Made by a program: the position numbers and the translations under genes. Positions 25,006 through 40,200 of a stretch of 64,000 bases of DNA are shown here, one piece after another. This DNA comes from Sitta carolinensis (Eukaryota; Chordata; Aves; Passeriformes; Sittidae), in the NCBI GenBank assembly GCA_032173965.1, contig CM063294.1, forward strand, positions 2,712,452 through 2,776,451, read 5' to 3'. Within the stretch, counting starts at the first letter, position 1, and every line of letters starts with the position of its first letter. Under the pieces are notes generated by a model, which had not been told where the DNA came from, did not search any database, and saw only the letters and a program-made list of their open reading frames with translations.

Positions 25006-28000
25006 GAGATAACTGAGGGTGATAAGTCTGCAAGTCAGCTCTAAGGACGGCTGCACTGGAAAAGGGAACACTGAACCTGGGTAGATGCATTAAACAAGCA
25101 GTCAAAGCCACTGAAAACCACAAACTGCTTTACTCCATCTTTTCCTTCCCTCACAAAGCTCTTCCAAAGGAAGCAGCTCAGTGCTCCCCTGACCCTTGAA
25201 TTACATATTTCAGTACCTAAGGCTGGACTGGCAGTCCAAAGAACCTTCTCAGCCCAGTGCCTGCAGTGGGTCTGGCATGTTCTGGGGACTGTTTGTCTAA
25301 CAGTTCCTGAAGCCACCCATCAGGAATGGCACAAGCACACCTGAGTTTGCCTGTGAGGAGGAAGAGAAGATAAAACTGAATCTACCAGGACTTTTTTCAG
25401 CCAAATTTTGGAAAAAATTTTAAGAAGCTGTATAGAATTTCAGAGAAAGGTGATGCCTAAAAGACAAGTTAACAATTCTTGGTTTGCAGGCAAAGTTTAT
25501 TACACAGGGGGAAAAGTGCCTGAAGAACTGCACTGTGCATTTTGTTCCCACAGCAACTACTTTCCTGATGAATGCAACCAGGATAACTTTATGGAATGCA
25601 ATAATTTTTTTTAACATATCCTAGTATGTATTGATTCTTCAAGTATTTAAATAATTCATATTCACAAAGAACATAACCTGCCTTTTTGTGCAAGATATTT
25701 AATGTATTACAGATCATTTTAGAGATTTAAGTTCTTAGCTTTCAAAGGACGGTTTGCAAAACAGCACAGAATAATTTATAGCAGGAAATGAAGATGCTCA
25801 CACCCCGCTGTAGAAAAAGCCACTTGTTTCCATAAGCAGAATTAAAGATGAGTGGCAGTATATTTCACATATTTTGTTTTTCATAAATCTGGTGAAAACC
25901 ATCTTGAAAACTAGCTCTTATTTCTAGAAATAAGCAGAACTTAAGAATTTGCACTATGCATATACTACATTACCATTTGTTTTCTTAGAAACTTGCTTAT
26001 AATTACTTCCTAAATATACAACAATAACATTTTGTCAAAGTTGAGTGAACAACTTAACCTAACCAATCCATGTGTTACACTGCAGAGTCTGGATGACTCA
26101 GTAAATCTGGTACTTCTGAACCTTTAAAAGACCCCAGGTATTTGCACAGAGGCTAGAGCTGGCAGGAGTGCTCTGGACAGAGGGGTTAAAGCCCAGGAGG
26201 GTCCCCAGACACAAACCCTGGCCCTGGCTGTTCTGGCAGCACAGCCCTGCTCCAGTCCATGGCTCCTCACAGGACACTTCTGTCAGCTCCACAGGGCTGG
26301 CTCCACATCCAGCCTAACAACCTGACTTACCAGTTAGTCCAGTATGGAGCTAAGTGGCTGGCACTGGTTACTGCCACCATGCTTGAATATTAACTACAGA
26401 ACATGAAAAAAAAAAAATATCCCCAAAAGGGAAATCTGATAGACTGATTCAGATCCCATCATCTGCACATCCCCAAAGCATCCAGCCAATACTCAAACTC
26501 TCTTTTGAACACTTCTAAACCCTGATTTTATCACCATGTGCTAAGCAAACCACATGACTGACAAACGAAGGCAACAATAAAAAAAGCAAACCCAGATTTC
26601 AAGTCAGTGTAACTGAGGGTTTTTTAATAAACTAAGACTCTCCTTGCAGAAGATACAAGCAAGAGATGGAGGCTTGTGTACCTCCTCACTCCTTCCTCAC
26701 TCTCTCCTGACACATTTCAGGAGGAGAGGCACATTCTGGTGAAGTCAAACTCCCAAGAGCAGTGAGTGCTTCATTTTCCACAGCTCCCACCTTGGCTCCC
26801 CTCCCTCCCAGCCTGCCAAGAACAGCACCCCAGCCCAGCCAGCTGCTGAGAGAGCAGGCAGGGACAGGGGCCAAGGAGAAAACCCTGCCCCAGGTACAGC
26901 TCGCCTCCCTTCAGGCTCTACACAGCACTGTCAGCACGGCACTGCTGCTCTGCTCCTGCCCAAACTCTCCCTACCTTCCTTTGGGCTGAGGATACCCTTA
27001 GTACCAATATAAGAAGTCCTGAAATCAATACTGAATGGAAAGAAGTTTTTAACCAGTGATAATATGTTCCCCATATTGGAACAAGAGAGCAAAGGGTGTT
27101 TTATCTTTATCTATACAGGAGAATCCAACTTGCAGGAAAAATAAAATATAGCAGAAGGGAAATAGAAAGGAGAAGTTGAGTTAATAAAAACTATATCCAG
27201 AACTGAAAAAAACCCATGCTAAAAGGAGGATTGCACAAATTGTTTATGGTACAATCATGAAGAACTTGCTGATTACTTATGACTACCTCTGACATACATA
27301 CACGGATATATATATAAAAATGTAGGCAATTTGAGAGACTGAGGGGAAGGAATCCTGGCCAATTTTTATATTTCACAAAATAGAACTGGTAAGTTTTTGT
27401 CTCATCTCTTCCCACACCTTATCCCCTCTGAGGAAAGGTTAAAATCATCTTTGCCAAAGAACTCCAGAAGTAAAGCTTTCAGAGCTGGTAAGGTAACTTA
27501 GCCATCTGATACCTAAAGGCAGCAATTTAAGTGTTATGACAATGAGCCTGTTCTTCACAGCAAAATCCATCTGGAAAACAGCTAAAAAATATGAAGCTGA
27601 TACATTTAACACACTGTCAAAGCATGGAAGTTAATTTGACTAAGAGCAGGATTAGACTAGACTTTTTCTAATCTAAAAGCCTGCTAGAACAGAAAAAAAC
27701 ATTTAAATCATGCAAAATCTCAGAGAGATATAATATTAATAATTCAATTACATGCACACAACTCAGCTTATCCAACTCACTCAAAAGCACAACAAATCTG
27801 TATTTTTCACATACCATATACTCCTTCCCACTCTGAATCTTTAGATGGTGAAGAAAGAAAATGAGTAAGTCACTGTAATGTGCCAATATCTCAAAAGGCA
27901 GAAGCTTTCCAGTTAACAAGGCAGAGGTGATTTCAGTGGCAGGGCAGCTCTGAGCCCTAAAGAAACACCTCCAGTGAAGCCTGTTCTAACTGCCCTAGTG

Positions 28001-31000
28001 AAAACTGCCTCCCTTGCCTGTGTACCATGTCCATGTAACACCAAATATTTCAGATCAGATCAAATCAGGGTGAAAAAGCCTTTCTTGGTTTACAATCAGT
28101 CACAGTAACTGGACTAAGGTAAGATTTTGGCCATGAAGGAGGCTAAACACACTTCGAATTTGATATTGCCATGTTTTTACAATAAAGTTACATCTTTGCT
28201 CAAATTCCAGCAATCCTGATTCCCCTCCAAAAAACCCTGCTTCTCTTTCTTTATTTCATAACACCAATACAGCTCTAGATGTGCATTTGCTGTATTCCAC
28301 AAGCCCAGAGGTGCAACCAATAAATTGACAAACATGAATCTGTTTTCTGCAGACCCCCCCTTCTATAGTTTCAAGTGGAGCTTGGACAACCCTTCAGATA
28401 TTAAATTTCTAATGCCCACCTTCATTTAAATCACAGCTTAGTTACTCATCAGCCCTAAGAAAAGAAACACCAAGTCCACACATGAATCTTATTCATCCTA
28501 AATAACATGATCAAAGAATTTCTCCAGCCCAGTCTCTGACACTTTCTGAGGGTTCCCTTGGATGCAGGATGAAAGCAAGCTGGGCCTCCCTGGCACTGCT
28601 CTTTTAGACCACAGCTCACTCCCTGGTAACTCCTGTTGTTAGTGAATAATGAATGGGTTTGATCACATCACAAGGAGGAAAAAAAAAAAAAAAAAAAGAA
28701 AAGCAGGTTTGGTCAATAGGTTGGCAAGTGAGTAAATAGAAATACACAGAGGAAAGCAGTCAATTCACAATTGCTGGATCTAGTCTGACATTTCAGTGTG
28801 TCCTAAAGCAGGTAGATTTCATCTGGGCTCATTCATATCATGAGCTGTGTTCTGTATTTCTGCTAAGTAGGTGATCACCTCCACTTTTTGCCTTTCCCAG
28901 TTCCAAAACACACAACCTATTCCCACCACCCCCTACCTGCTTTTCCCGAGAGCAGTAACAGGCCCTCGAGCCTGAATGAACCATTGACATTCACAGGCAT
29001 TAACAGACACATTATTAGATGTCACATTCTAATAACTACATTATTAGAACTCCATTTCTCTTTCACCATTTACACCACAATTAATCCCTCGAAGTCTCAA
29101 AAACACCAAACCACTTGTGAGGGTCTCCAGACTCCTTTAATATTGTATTTAATCAGAAAAGAAGGATGTGCATAACTCTGCTCCCTGTTTGAACACAAGG
29201 ATGGACTGTTCACATGTTTCATTAAACAAACCTTTGGCTCAACATTCAAAACTCAAAATATTTTCCTCACAAGCCTCTTTGCAAACATTAGTGGGAGTCC
29301 TGAAGAACTCAGTGCTTACAGAACTCCTCCCTGTGTAGATACTCAACAGGAACATCATGTACTCCAAAGGCAGCTGAAGTTTCTTTACCACTTTCTACTG
29401 CATCCTCTTTTTGATGCTTCATTGTCAAAGTGTTTCAAGGTTCAGATTGAGAAGGAACACACTTAAAATCTCTGCTGGTAGGGACACAGGCACTCGAGCC
29501 ATTTCCTCAAGTCAAAAAGCATTTCAGTAACACTCTATGTCACTTCCCAGAAAACTCAGCCAAGCCATGCTGAAACACTATCAACAGGGTATTTTAACTG
29601 CAGGGATTAACATTTTGACATTTCACAAGTTTCTGTAGCAATGTCTGTGTTTTCAGTGCAGAACACACCAAATGGGCAGGCAGGATTTTTATTTGGCCAC
29701 GTGCCTGAACCAATGCCTCTCTCTATCCTCTAGAACAACCTGCAGAAGGAGCCCTGCACAACACAAGAGAGTCATTTCCCCTTCCTGATGCCAATACAAG
29801 CTGGGAACAGAAAATGAAACGGGTTTAACCTGTCAGAATTCTCCCACTTTGCCCTTTTACCAACACGTGTTGAGGACTCACAAGGACCCCACAATGAAGA
29901 GCAAGAGCTCTCAACACTCTGACCATTCATCCTCAGCAGCAAAGAGCTCTCATCTCCAGCTGCCAACTACTGCCCCTAAAAAGGGCATTTCATAGACTTT
30001 CTTACTGAAGAGCCACACAAGAATCATGACTCTTCAGAGCTGAAATATTATTTTAAGAAATCAACAGTCCCCTAATTAACAGCAGAGCAAAATGTTTCTG
30101 GTGCAGAACAGGACTCCACTCTCAGAATACTAATAATCTGTTTAATTACAGCTTGAAAAATGGAAACATCCTCCAAGCAGGATGGTTCTCATTCCATAGG
30201 TTATTTTACCTATAAATCCCTTCTCTGCTAATAGGAATTAAACTGAAGGAAGAGATACAAGACTTGGTTTGTTTAGGTTAAAACTTGCCAAACAACAGGA
30301 TTCAATTATTTTAATTTATCTTCAGTTTCTGAAGGTAGAAACAACTGATATTTACAACGGTCTCTTGGTCTTCAGATTGTAGAACTATTTTTTGTGAAAT
30401 AATACAAACACTGACAGCTGTTTAAAGGTAGTTATTCACTAATAAAGTGACCGTTCTTTCACAGAACAAGACAAGAAATCTGTGTTTGTGTGCACATGGC
30501 TCTGTACATGTGTAATTGCTGCTATGTCAAGGGGGGAGAGACACAACCCTCCTGCTAGAAATTTGGCTTAAGGCTCTCACCTTCAACATCCACAATCCTT
30601 GCAAGAGAATAAACAAGTCAAACAAGCAAAACATATCCAGCACTCTCATGGTGGGTAAATACAACCTATAGAAACATTTTCAAGCAGTTCAAATAACCTC
30701 TGGCTTCTACACTTGCCTGTGCAGCAGCTCTCAAATCAAGACAGCTACTTACAAACAAAACACAACTCCTACAGTACCCAACAGCTGAAAACCACTCCTG
30801 CACAAGTACTTTGAAGAACAATATCCCATGTGGCTGCAGTTGCTAGAACTTACCTGCCAGAACTAATAAACATGTCCATGTGAGATCTGAGCATTAAAGG
30901 ATTCAGGAAGAATGAGCAAAACTAGTTTTGCAAGTCATGCTCATTAAGATCCTAACGACACAGCCACAAAACTGGCATGCAAGAAGCCCCAAGAAACCCA

Positions 31001-34000
31001 AGACACTGAACACAAGGTGGATTTTCCCCTAGGTTTTAAGGTGGAATCAAGCCTGTCACAGGGGGAGCATCACAACCAAGGCCCAGCTCTGCCTGGAAAC
31101 TACAGACAAAGCTTTAAATGTGTTGGAGCCATAGCTCTGCCATCCACTTTTCCAAGCTGTCCTTAGTGCTGAGGACTGAACTGTGACTGAAAGAACAGCA
31201 GAAATCCCTTGCTTTTGCCAAACTGCAAAAGAATACAAAGGCCCAACACTAGTCTGCCATAATGGAAGCCTAGAAGCTCAGTTAGGGTTAAAAAGGGTAT
31301 TTTCAGCCAAACCAGGCACACAAATCCAGTGAAGATATTAGAACATTTCCCCAAACTGACTTATTTTTCAATTACTGTCAAATAATGGCTTTTATTAATG
31401 AACTACCACATTTGCAGCATCTTCTCTAGGTTAGCCTGATATTTTTAGTGTTCCAATCCACAGTGGGAAAGACAAGTACAGCTTAAATAGAGAAGCTTCC
31501 CCAGAGTATTTTCACTCTTTTGATCTCACATTCATCAAGTGGCATTAATTTTGTCCAGTCTTTTTAGAGAGGGAGATGAAGTCCTCAAACAAAGGCATTC
31601 CTTTTTTGATTTACTCTTCTTTCCAGATTCCTTCTGCCTTGCTCACGTAATTGGGAAAACCAAGACATGGAAACCTCTGGTGAAAAGCAAATTTAATCCT
31701 GGGGACAAATACCCAACTACTGCTTAGAAATCTGAAGGCAGCATTCCCACAGGTGTTACAAGCAGCAAAGGTACCTCCTGGATATGTCAAATACTGGGAG
31801 ATCCCTGGGAGCACTGCAGCCCCAGCATTGCCCCACACCACCAGCAATTTACAAAGCCAATTTACAAATTTGGGACACAGCAGCCACACCAGGTACATGA
31901 GAGGAACTGACTTGCATTGTTAAAAGTGCTTAAAAAGAGACTAAATTATTCAAATTCCCTTAGTGCATGGAGTATCCCAGGAACAGCCTGTTTTCCCCAC
32001 AAAACAGAGTTTGGTCCTCAAGAGTTACAGCAGAAAGGCTGCTGCAAATTCCTGCTGACAAGAGCTGTGCTGTGTTCTAAGCTGGGTTTTTTTCAAATCC
32101 AAAATGCAAAGAGAACCCAAATCCCAAACACCTGTCCCTTTTGCTTCCTTGGAATAAAATTCTCCTTTCAGACTGTACACAGCTTAGCACCTAAACAGCT
32201 GCAAATAAGTGCTATTTTATGTAGCTTTTTAAGTGTTCCAAAGGGCTGGAAAGTCCAATTTCAGCACAACACAACCTGAGTATACACCTGTGATGATCAA
32301 ATTTGGGATTTGTTTCAAAGCAGGGGGTTTATATCTTTTTGTCCTTGGAATTTTGAAACTAACAAGTAATTTCCAAATCCATTACAAACACCCCAGTCAC
32401 AAATTGTAGGAGGATTTGAATTAATCAAGCTTTCACTTCTAAGTTAATAAATGTAGAGGCAACTATATTCATCAGGTCTGGTTCCAAAAGAGGAACGTTG
32501 AAAATGTATTTTTCAACAGTGATACTTCAGAACTACAGAATGTGAAAACGCTTTTGTGAAAGTTAGAACAGAGAAAAAAGGATTACACCTGTAAATTTCT
32601 GGAGTAATGAATTAATAATTACATATTGACCAAAGCAGCAATAAAAAAATCATTTTAGCAAGTCTACTTCCTTTAATTCTCCCTGTGGTAACACGTAATC
32701 TCAAGTCAATGAAATAACATTTAATTCAAATTAATTTTTCTAACTTTGTATGTACAGAAAGAGTGGAGACCAAGCAACCTGCAACAGTTGTAAGAGTTAT
32801 GAACTTCTTTTCCATGTTCTGCTCATCATGGGAAATTTCCAGACTCCTGAACATTTCACTGGTGTCAAAATTGCTGCATTGCCAGATCTGTGTACAAGTC
32901 AGGTTCAGAAAAAGAACTATACAAGGGAAGTACCTGCTGCCTCCAGTAAGGCTTCCAGTCTTGCTTGTGTTTCTGGATCCACAGTTCTCAAGTCTGCACC
33001 TTCTGCAGCACTCGATAAGAATAACTCCGATGTGGTTTTAAGTACTGGGTTATCAAGATCTTCTTGGTCCAAAATAAATGATTCAACCTGTTTGCCAAGT
33101 CAGAAAAAACAATTTTACCATTTTCGAAGCTTTAATGTAGATTTTAAAATATTACCCCCCAAAAACCCAAGGAAAATAATCTAATTGTACTATCATAATT
33201 GGGTTTTAAGTGCCAAGAACATAGAACAAAACTACAAAAAAAATCTGGTCAACTCACTGAAGAGGTCGTTAAAATCACAAAAGAAAAAAAAAACCTGCAC
33301 AAAAAAAAATTTAAATTACAATTTAAAACACCTCAAGTACAGCAAGGTCAACTCAGATTAAATACTGAATAAGTGTTATGCATGTTTGCACAGTTAACCA
33401 CCCAAGCAGGCAGCCACAGGAGGCTGTAACATCTTTGTCACCAGAAGCTCATCTACCATGCTATTAATCAAAGCCACCAGAAATGAGTTTTGGTATAGCT
33501 GGACCTATCTGAGTGCCAGGGAAAGACAATGTTTTTTTCAGTTCTCTTAAAAGTAATTTCAACAGAGGTAGCACAAAGATTCCATTTGTTTCGAGCAGGA
33601 ACACAGCAGTTGACCCAAACTCAGCACCACAACACGTGTCTCCAGGCTGGCACTGGGCATTCCCCCAGTCTGCTCTGCTCTCTGGGCAAGAACAGATCTG
33701 CAGCAGGATTCAGCAGGCAGGTATTCCAGCTGAGCAGCAATAATGCTGTCCCACCAGTGCCCCACGTGACCTCCAAACACAAGTCCATGGAATTACTCAA
33801 CATAACACACTGCAGCTTTATGACAGCTTGCCAGAGTAAACAAGGAGGATACCTGACTCACACTCTAATGAGAGCACAGCCACAGTTCAGAATCTCCCAA
33901 GCTCAAACATAATTTCCTCTATTTTCAGTAATATTTTAAGACAAAACTACTATCTCATAATCAGATGCTGTCTGTTATCTGTACCAACACTATTAGTGCC

Positions 34001-34173
34001 TTAGATTTGCTGCAGAAATGAGACATTGCTGTTACTCAGCCACTACTGCCCTCTCCTACTTCATACCCCAGTCTCAGCTTCCTTTCTCAGTTTTCCCCAA
34101 AATACTTCCCCCTGGTTTTCTCACCCCAGCAGAAAACTACCATCTCGTTTCCCCTGGAAAGGGAAAATTTATA

Positions 34174-34211
<38 letters not shown>

Positions 34212-37200
34212 AATCAGGCCATCTGCAAATTCATTAAGTGCTCCATTGTATGAACAATGTTAACAGGATCTGGGAGCAGCACACAGCACTGCTATTCAAG
34301 AGCAACTTGGGTTCCTTCATTTCTTCCCCTTTTTGATATGTAAATGGCTGTAACACTATCCCCTGGTGTCCAAGCCAGCCCTGTGTGCCAGGGAAATGCT
34401 AACATGGGAATATAATGGGAATCAGGGAGCAAGCATCACTTTGTAAGAACACTGAGCACGAGGGCCACATCTCAGTGGATATTTGTGATCCCAGCCAGCT
34501 CAGACAGCAGCTCTTGTGTCCCAGACACAGATATTAAAGGTAAGGCAGCAGCCTCTGATTTGGTGCTCAAAGCTAGATTTCTAGGTTAGTAAAAGCAATA
34601 GTCCTAAAATAAGAAACTGTCATTGCAAGGAAGAGTTGAACATTAACAAGTAGAAAATTAATGACCTAAAACAGTGATACACATTTGTACTACAGACAAA
34701 GAAAAGCTATTTACAACTCACACCAAAATGCATCCCTGCAGTAAGAGCCCCCTCAGCAGAACCCAAATTCCAGGTTAGTCCACTGCCAGCTTAAGGACTC
34801 CTTGCTTTCATGAGCTCTGTTGCAAAACTGACTTCTGGGAAAATTCACCCTTACCTATATGAGTACTTCAGGGTTTTTTATTTTTTCCCACAAGGCATTA
34901 ACATGATGGAAATATTATTCCTATTGCAACATGTTTGTGTGATCTGGTGAAGGGCAGAAATTCCCACTGTGTGCACATGAGCATTCATTATATACAGCTG
35001 AGAACTAAATACAAGAAATTTTATGAGATGCTTACGGACGTTTTTCTTTGTCAACTACACTGCTACATTTAACAGCAGTCCTCCCTTCTGAGGACACACC
35101 AAGAGGAGTAAAAATGTCACCTACCACTGAAGCAAATGCACTTGAGAACAACAAACACTGCAGAAACACTCAGTGGCTCCTGGCAAGCCTCAGGCTTCAG
35201 CCTCAGCCAAGGGAAGCACAGCAGCCTTGCAGCAACCTGCCAGAAGCTGTCCTGCTGCAAATTCTGAAACTTCAGGGGTTTGATGCTTTGGGAAAGAGAG
35301 GGACCATTTTCTCCCTGACTGCTGCCAGCCCAAGCTCACTGGGATATATTTACTGGATGTTACAGGCAACAATCCACCTCTTGAAGCTAAATCAGTGTTA
35401 ATTCACCATTCACAAGCACTCAGCTTGCAAGGGAACCTCTCTCCCCCCAACAGAGAATATGTTTTGCTTACAGGAACCTCTAAACAAGTCTGTCTTTTTA
35501 ACAATGATTTTGCAAACACTACTAATTAGAACAAATTACACACAATTTTTACTTAAGAATACAAGCTGGGTAGTACTGGTGCAGTCTGCTCTTTTCACCA
35601 CTCTTTTTAACTCTTCCTGCCTTTCAGCTCTTCTTTACATCAGCAAGTGTACTTCCAGAGATCCTGCATGTTTAAAATCTCACAAAAAATCTTGCTTCAG
35701 ATACAATACTTTCATCATAGTTTTGCATCACAGGAAGGTGGATGCTTTCATCATTACTGCACATGTTGAACATCCATTTTTAGGTTTTGTTTTGATTTTT
35801 AGTGAGGGCTTCATAACATACCCACAATACAAGTATAACTTGAGTGTGAAAATACTGAAAATTCATATGCAAAATGTTAAAATAGCTGCACCACCGCCAT
35901 CCTCCCAGAATAAACGTCAATTGTCAATTCAGAATGTCTGACATTTCTGTAAATCAATGCAGTTTCTCACACTCTAAGACAAAGCTAAGAGAGAATGAAC
36001 AGTTGTGTATCTTATCACTAATAGCAGAGTGAGAAATTACCTAATTGATCAGATGTCTCTTGTGAATGGAAGTGACCTACAATGATCACATATTAATAAT
36101 AGCTTTTTTTTAAAAAAAATCATACTATCCCAAATATACCAAACAATCTGGCTTTATAAACAAAAAATAAACTTCATTAAAAATCAAAACAAGCAAGTAA
36201 AAAAATCCAGACATATTTCATGTTAGCATTCCTGGAAGACATAATACACTGCTCATGTGGCAAAATTTAGGCCCTGTGCTCTATCCTAATCAGATCTGCA
36301 GCAAAGTGATAGAGTAACCAGTCACTGTGCTATTTTTGGATTATTTTGTGAGCTGCTTTGGGCAGTTAATAAGCATCTTACTTGGGAAGGCTCATTAGGA
36401 ACACACAGACTCAAGATGTTATTCTAACTGCCAAACCAACTTCACCTTCCCAGCCAAAAGCCAAGAAGCTGCCCGGGATGGAGGGCAGGGCTGCAGCACC
36501 CCGAGTGTCTCGTGCTCCTCCCCAGCAAGGATGGACCTGGCCTGAAGTTCTGCCAAGGACTGCAGCAGCCCTGCAGCTCCAGTTACAGCCCTGCTTCCTC
36601 CCTGCAGAGCAGCTCCATGGCAGCCATGTGGCCCCAGCTCCATCAGGGTTCACAGGCTAGCAGCAGGACTGAGTTTGCTGCAGGCCAGGGGGGTGCAGAG
36701 GGACTTGGCAGGCCCCACCATCACCACAAACACTGGAAATTCTGCTGAGATGGACAATGAGGGGCATGCTCACAACACATTGCTAATATTAAATCTAAAC
36801 TGATCTTCCTTCTGTTGCACTACTGCAAAGTATTTTTCCCAGAATAGCTGGGCCTGCTCACAAATAGCCTGCTCCTGACAGGCTACAGAGGATGCAAAAG
36901 CTTTCTGGGCAGCTGTAGAGCACCATTCTCTCCTCCTCCTGTAGCTGCAGAGACAGTTCCTTCTACCTGCTCCTGCCACTTGTGCCACACTAGTGCTCCT
37001 GGGGACACTGTCTTCACAAAAGGGGTTGATAGGAAAGAAAAAGGTGCTGCTAAATTATTTCCTTGAACTTGTATTTTCCAGGAAGCCCTTGAGGTATGAA
37101 CACTTTTCTTGGGGTAACAATAATCATTGCTCTGTTTGTGAAGCGTTTACAAATAATGAGGACCCAAGCTCTTGACTGGGACTCCTAAACTCCTGTTTTT

Positions 37201-40200
37201 TATGCAAATAAATGACTGCCTGCATTTCTCCTTTGTGCCAGGAAATGCTTCCTAAATACTTCTATAATTCCATGTGGTCATTTTCACTCCATAATTAAGA
37301 CATGTGCAATGCTGTATTAGGATCACGCTAGAAAGTTCTTGTGGATTTTTTCTGAAGAACCCAACCTCTAACAGTTTATGTTGTCATGTCCTTTATTAAA
37401 CTGAATGCCAATATTGGATTAATACTTGCAATCCTGCTCTGAAAGTTTTGGGGAACAGTGACAGGACATAGCACTAAGCTAAGACTGAAAATTAGTTTGT
37501 ATTTCAAATTTGACATCAAACCCCTTTAAATTCCACATATAGAAGGATGTCAGCTATCAAAACCATTAAAAATAATTATTCCAAGGAGAATGTAAAGTGA
37601 AGGACTTTGTCCCTGGCATGACATTTGGATGGTCCCTGTGACAAGTAAGTGCAGCACTATCCCCTTGGTGTGGACTTACCACCAAAAGGCCTGGGTTTGA
37701 TTTACCAGAAAATGCACTTTTCAACACTCTTCCCCTGCCAGCCCAGCCAAACGTTCTTACACCTGCTTAAGGTGCCTTCCTGCACAACCGTTTCAGTGTC
37801 AAGAGACGGAGTAAAGGAAGAGGCAAAACCACACACTAATGTGGGTATTTTCACAAAACCTTTCAGTGGGGTCTCAGGACACTGTCCTTTCTTGGCACTT
37901 CAATGCTACAGAGAGAAAATCAACATTTCAGGGAAGTACTCTAGAGTCAGTACCTAGAAACAACATAGAATCAATGGCAACAACAATTCAGACACAATTA
38001 ATGATGTAAAACCCTACCGGCTGTTTGGCTTGAGCTGTAATTTCTGAAAACAGTTTCTTCCATTAAACCCAAAGCTTCAGCCCTAAAAGCCAGCAGCCCC
38101 CACGACCTGTGAATCACCCAGAGAGCCTTCTTCAGCACCATGGATGCTGTGATTACAGTGTCCTGCCAGCCTGGGGGGCACAGGCTGCTCGGGGACATCA
38201 CCACCTCCATGGGGAGCATAAAGTACCTGAGGCACCATTTCCACTCACTGCTCACCTGGTGGCAAGGCAGGCAGCTGTCAGACACTTTCACAGGATGGTT
38301 TAACACCTCAAAAAGGGAGAAAACTCGGGAGGAAACAAACAATTTCCCATCACTTTACTGAATTTTATGGGCTTCCAAAGGGGTCTGACAAGCTGGAAGA
38401 TTACTCTTGTGGGAACAGAAAGGTATTAGATCACCTCAGCTCCCTGTGAGGCCGTAAACCTGGCCATGGCTCCGCGTTTAAGTGGAGCTGTCAGGGCTCA
38501 GCACCTGCAGCAGCAGCTCTGTAGGCAGGGCATTAGACTGGGAGGGTGGGAAGAGAAGGGGTGCAAATCTGTTGAGCTGTGACTGCAATAGGAAGCTGAC
38601 TGACTGGAGGCAGGATTACCTAAAGGCCAGCCTTTATTCCATCGATATTAAGCAATTACCAGCTAATGAACCAAGCAGCTAGAGGAGCTGGGCTGTGAGG
38701 GGCTCATTTCAGAACACAAGTTCATGTTGCAGATGCTGCTATAGACACAGTGTAAATACAGGTGGACACAAACTAAGGATTTGGTGCTGCAGGAAAGGAA
38801 AGGCCCTCACACACACAGTGTGGGCCCTGAGTCCAACATCCACACAAAATGCAATGTTCTTGATGTGCTACCACACGAGCTGACTAAAATGATGGGACAG
38901 GCAGGAGGCAACGAGCAAGCACTGGCATCTTTATGGCTATTTCACCACAGGGTCTCCAGCCTGGCACCCCAAGCCACCAGGCCTCCAAATTACAGCTGGT
39001 ATTTGAAACAGGCAGGTAAAACAAGAAATCAGAATTAATGCTTTATACTACTACTCTTCCTTTCCAGAGATTGCTGTCCCTGGTTTTTAATTTTCTTGCA
39101 CTCATACTGAACCATAAGCAGACATTCCTGGACAAGCAGCTGTCAACTGGTTCATGTCAATTTAGCCACTTACCTGATTTCTCTCTTAAGTACACAACTG
39201 ACACTAGGCCATTCAAGTAGTTCTGAATACTACAAACTACACCCTATCACAAGCCTCTGGAAAGAGCTGTCTAATCTATGGATCGTCCCTGAAACAAGAA
39301 CATTACAATTTATTTTTATTAAAACACTGTTTCACAACAATAAGCAACATGATTGCACCCTGTTAACCCTCACAGAATTAAGGCACAGAACACAAACGTT
39401 GACTCATCTTGGTACAAGAGACTGGCAATGTTACAAAATTTCTCTGTATAGCAGAAAAGAAAGATATCCTCATCTCAATAACTACTGAAAAAACCCAAAG
39501 AACAGTTAAAACCAGCCTGTAGCTATCACATATTCAATGTCTGATAAACAAAAATAATTATGACTATATTTTCCCCATGCACAAAACAATCTTTTGCAGC
39601 AAGGAGTTGTCATGTACAGAACTGGAACTGACAACTGAAACTTATTCAAAATTCACATCAACCACAGTAAATCAAGTGCCAATTCTTGACATGTACTTCA
39701 TACCAAAGAAACCTTTGAATGGAGACCAGGAAACTTGACTAAAATAAGCACCATTTGCACTAAGCACTCCTTTTTTCACATATTCTATCGCAGTCCACTC
39801 TAAATCATGTTTTCAGTGCTCCATCTTCCCCATGTGTTCTAGGATTCCCTCCTCACCTGTTTATTTATATCTAATACTCCCACAGAAAGAGCCCCTCTTC
39901 TTTCCTCATCACAAACCAAGAAACAGCTGGCAAATTCAGTATTTGATTCTGATTTGATTGGGAGGGTTTATATCAGAATATAAAACAGAATTGTTGCATC
40001 ATTTTAGCCAGGGCTTTCAGGATGGTGTCCTTGCTCAAGTATTAAATCCCAGGCATTAAAATAAAGTGAAGGCAATTTTTAAGACAGAAGATGAATGCAT
40101 TTGTTTACTGATGTGAGAGCTCAAACCCAACCAAGATGGGAAGCATTCTAAGCCACCTTCTTGGAAATGACCTTTTAAAATCTCTTTTCAATCCAATGCC

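Larger units (their letters stand above)
12928..32933 (-). other. ANKHD1: ANKHD1 intron 2 (20.0 kb)
   Basis: The largest intron in the window. It is AT-rich with isolated T- and A-tracts (18429-18447, 24976-25002, 28679-28697) and a GC-rich 20-bp minisatellite at 21979-22325. Open frames in it are short or caused by repeats. I found no conserved exon, tRNA, or intact transposon. Confidence 0.85.

Noticed and set aside
12928..32933. Endogenous retrovirus or intact LINE in the 20-kb intron
   Set aside because: No LTR pair, gag/pol motif or reverse transcriptase frame was found. Open frames are under 180 codons and unrelated to known families.
24976..34208. A27 and A32 runs as tails of processed pseudogenes or retroposons
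   Set aside because: No gene-like or SINE-like body or target-site duplication is recognisable next to either run.
38500..38575. tRNA-like string 'agctctgtaggcagggcatta'
   Set aside because: It resembles the D-arm region of a tRNA, but no matching T-arm box B or acceptor stem follows.
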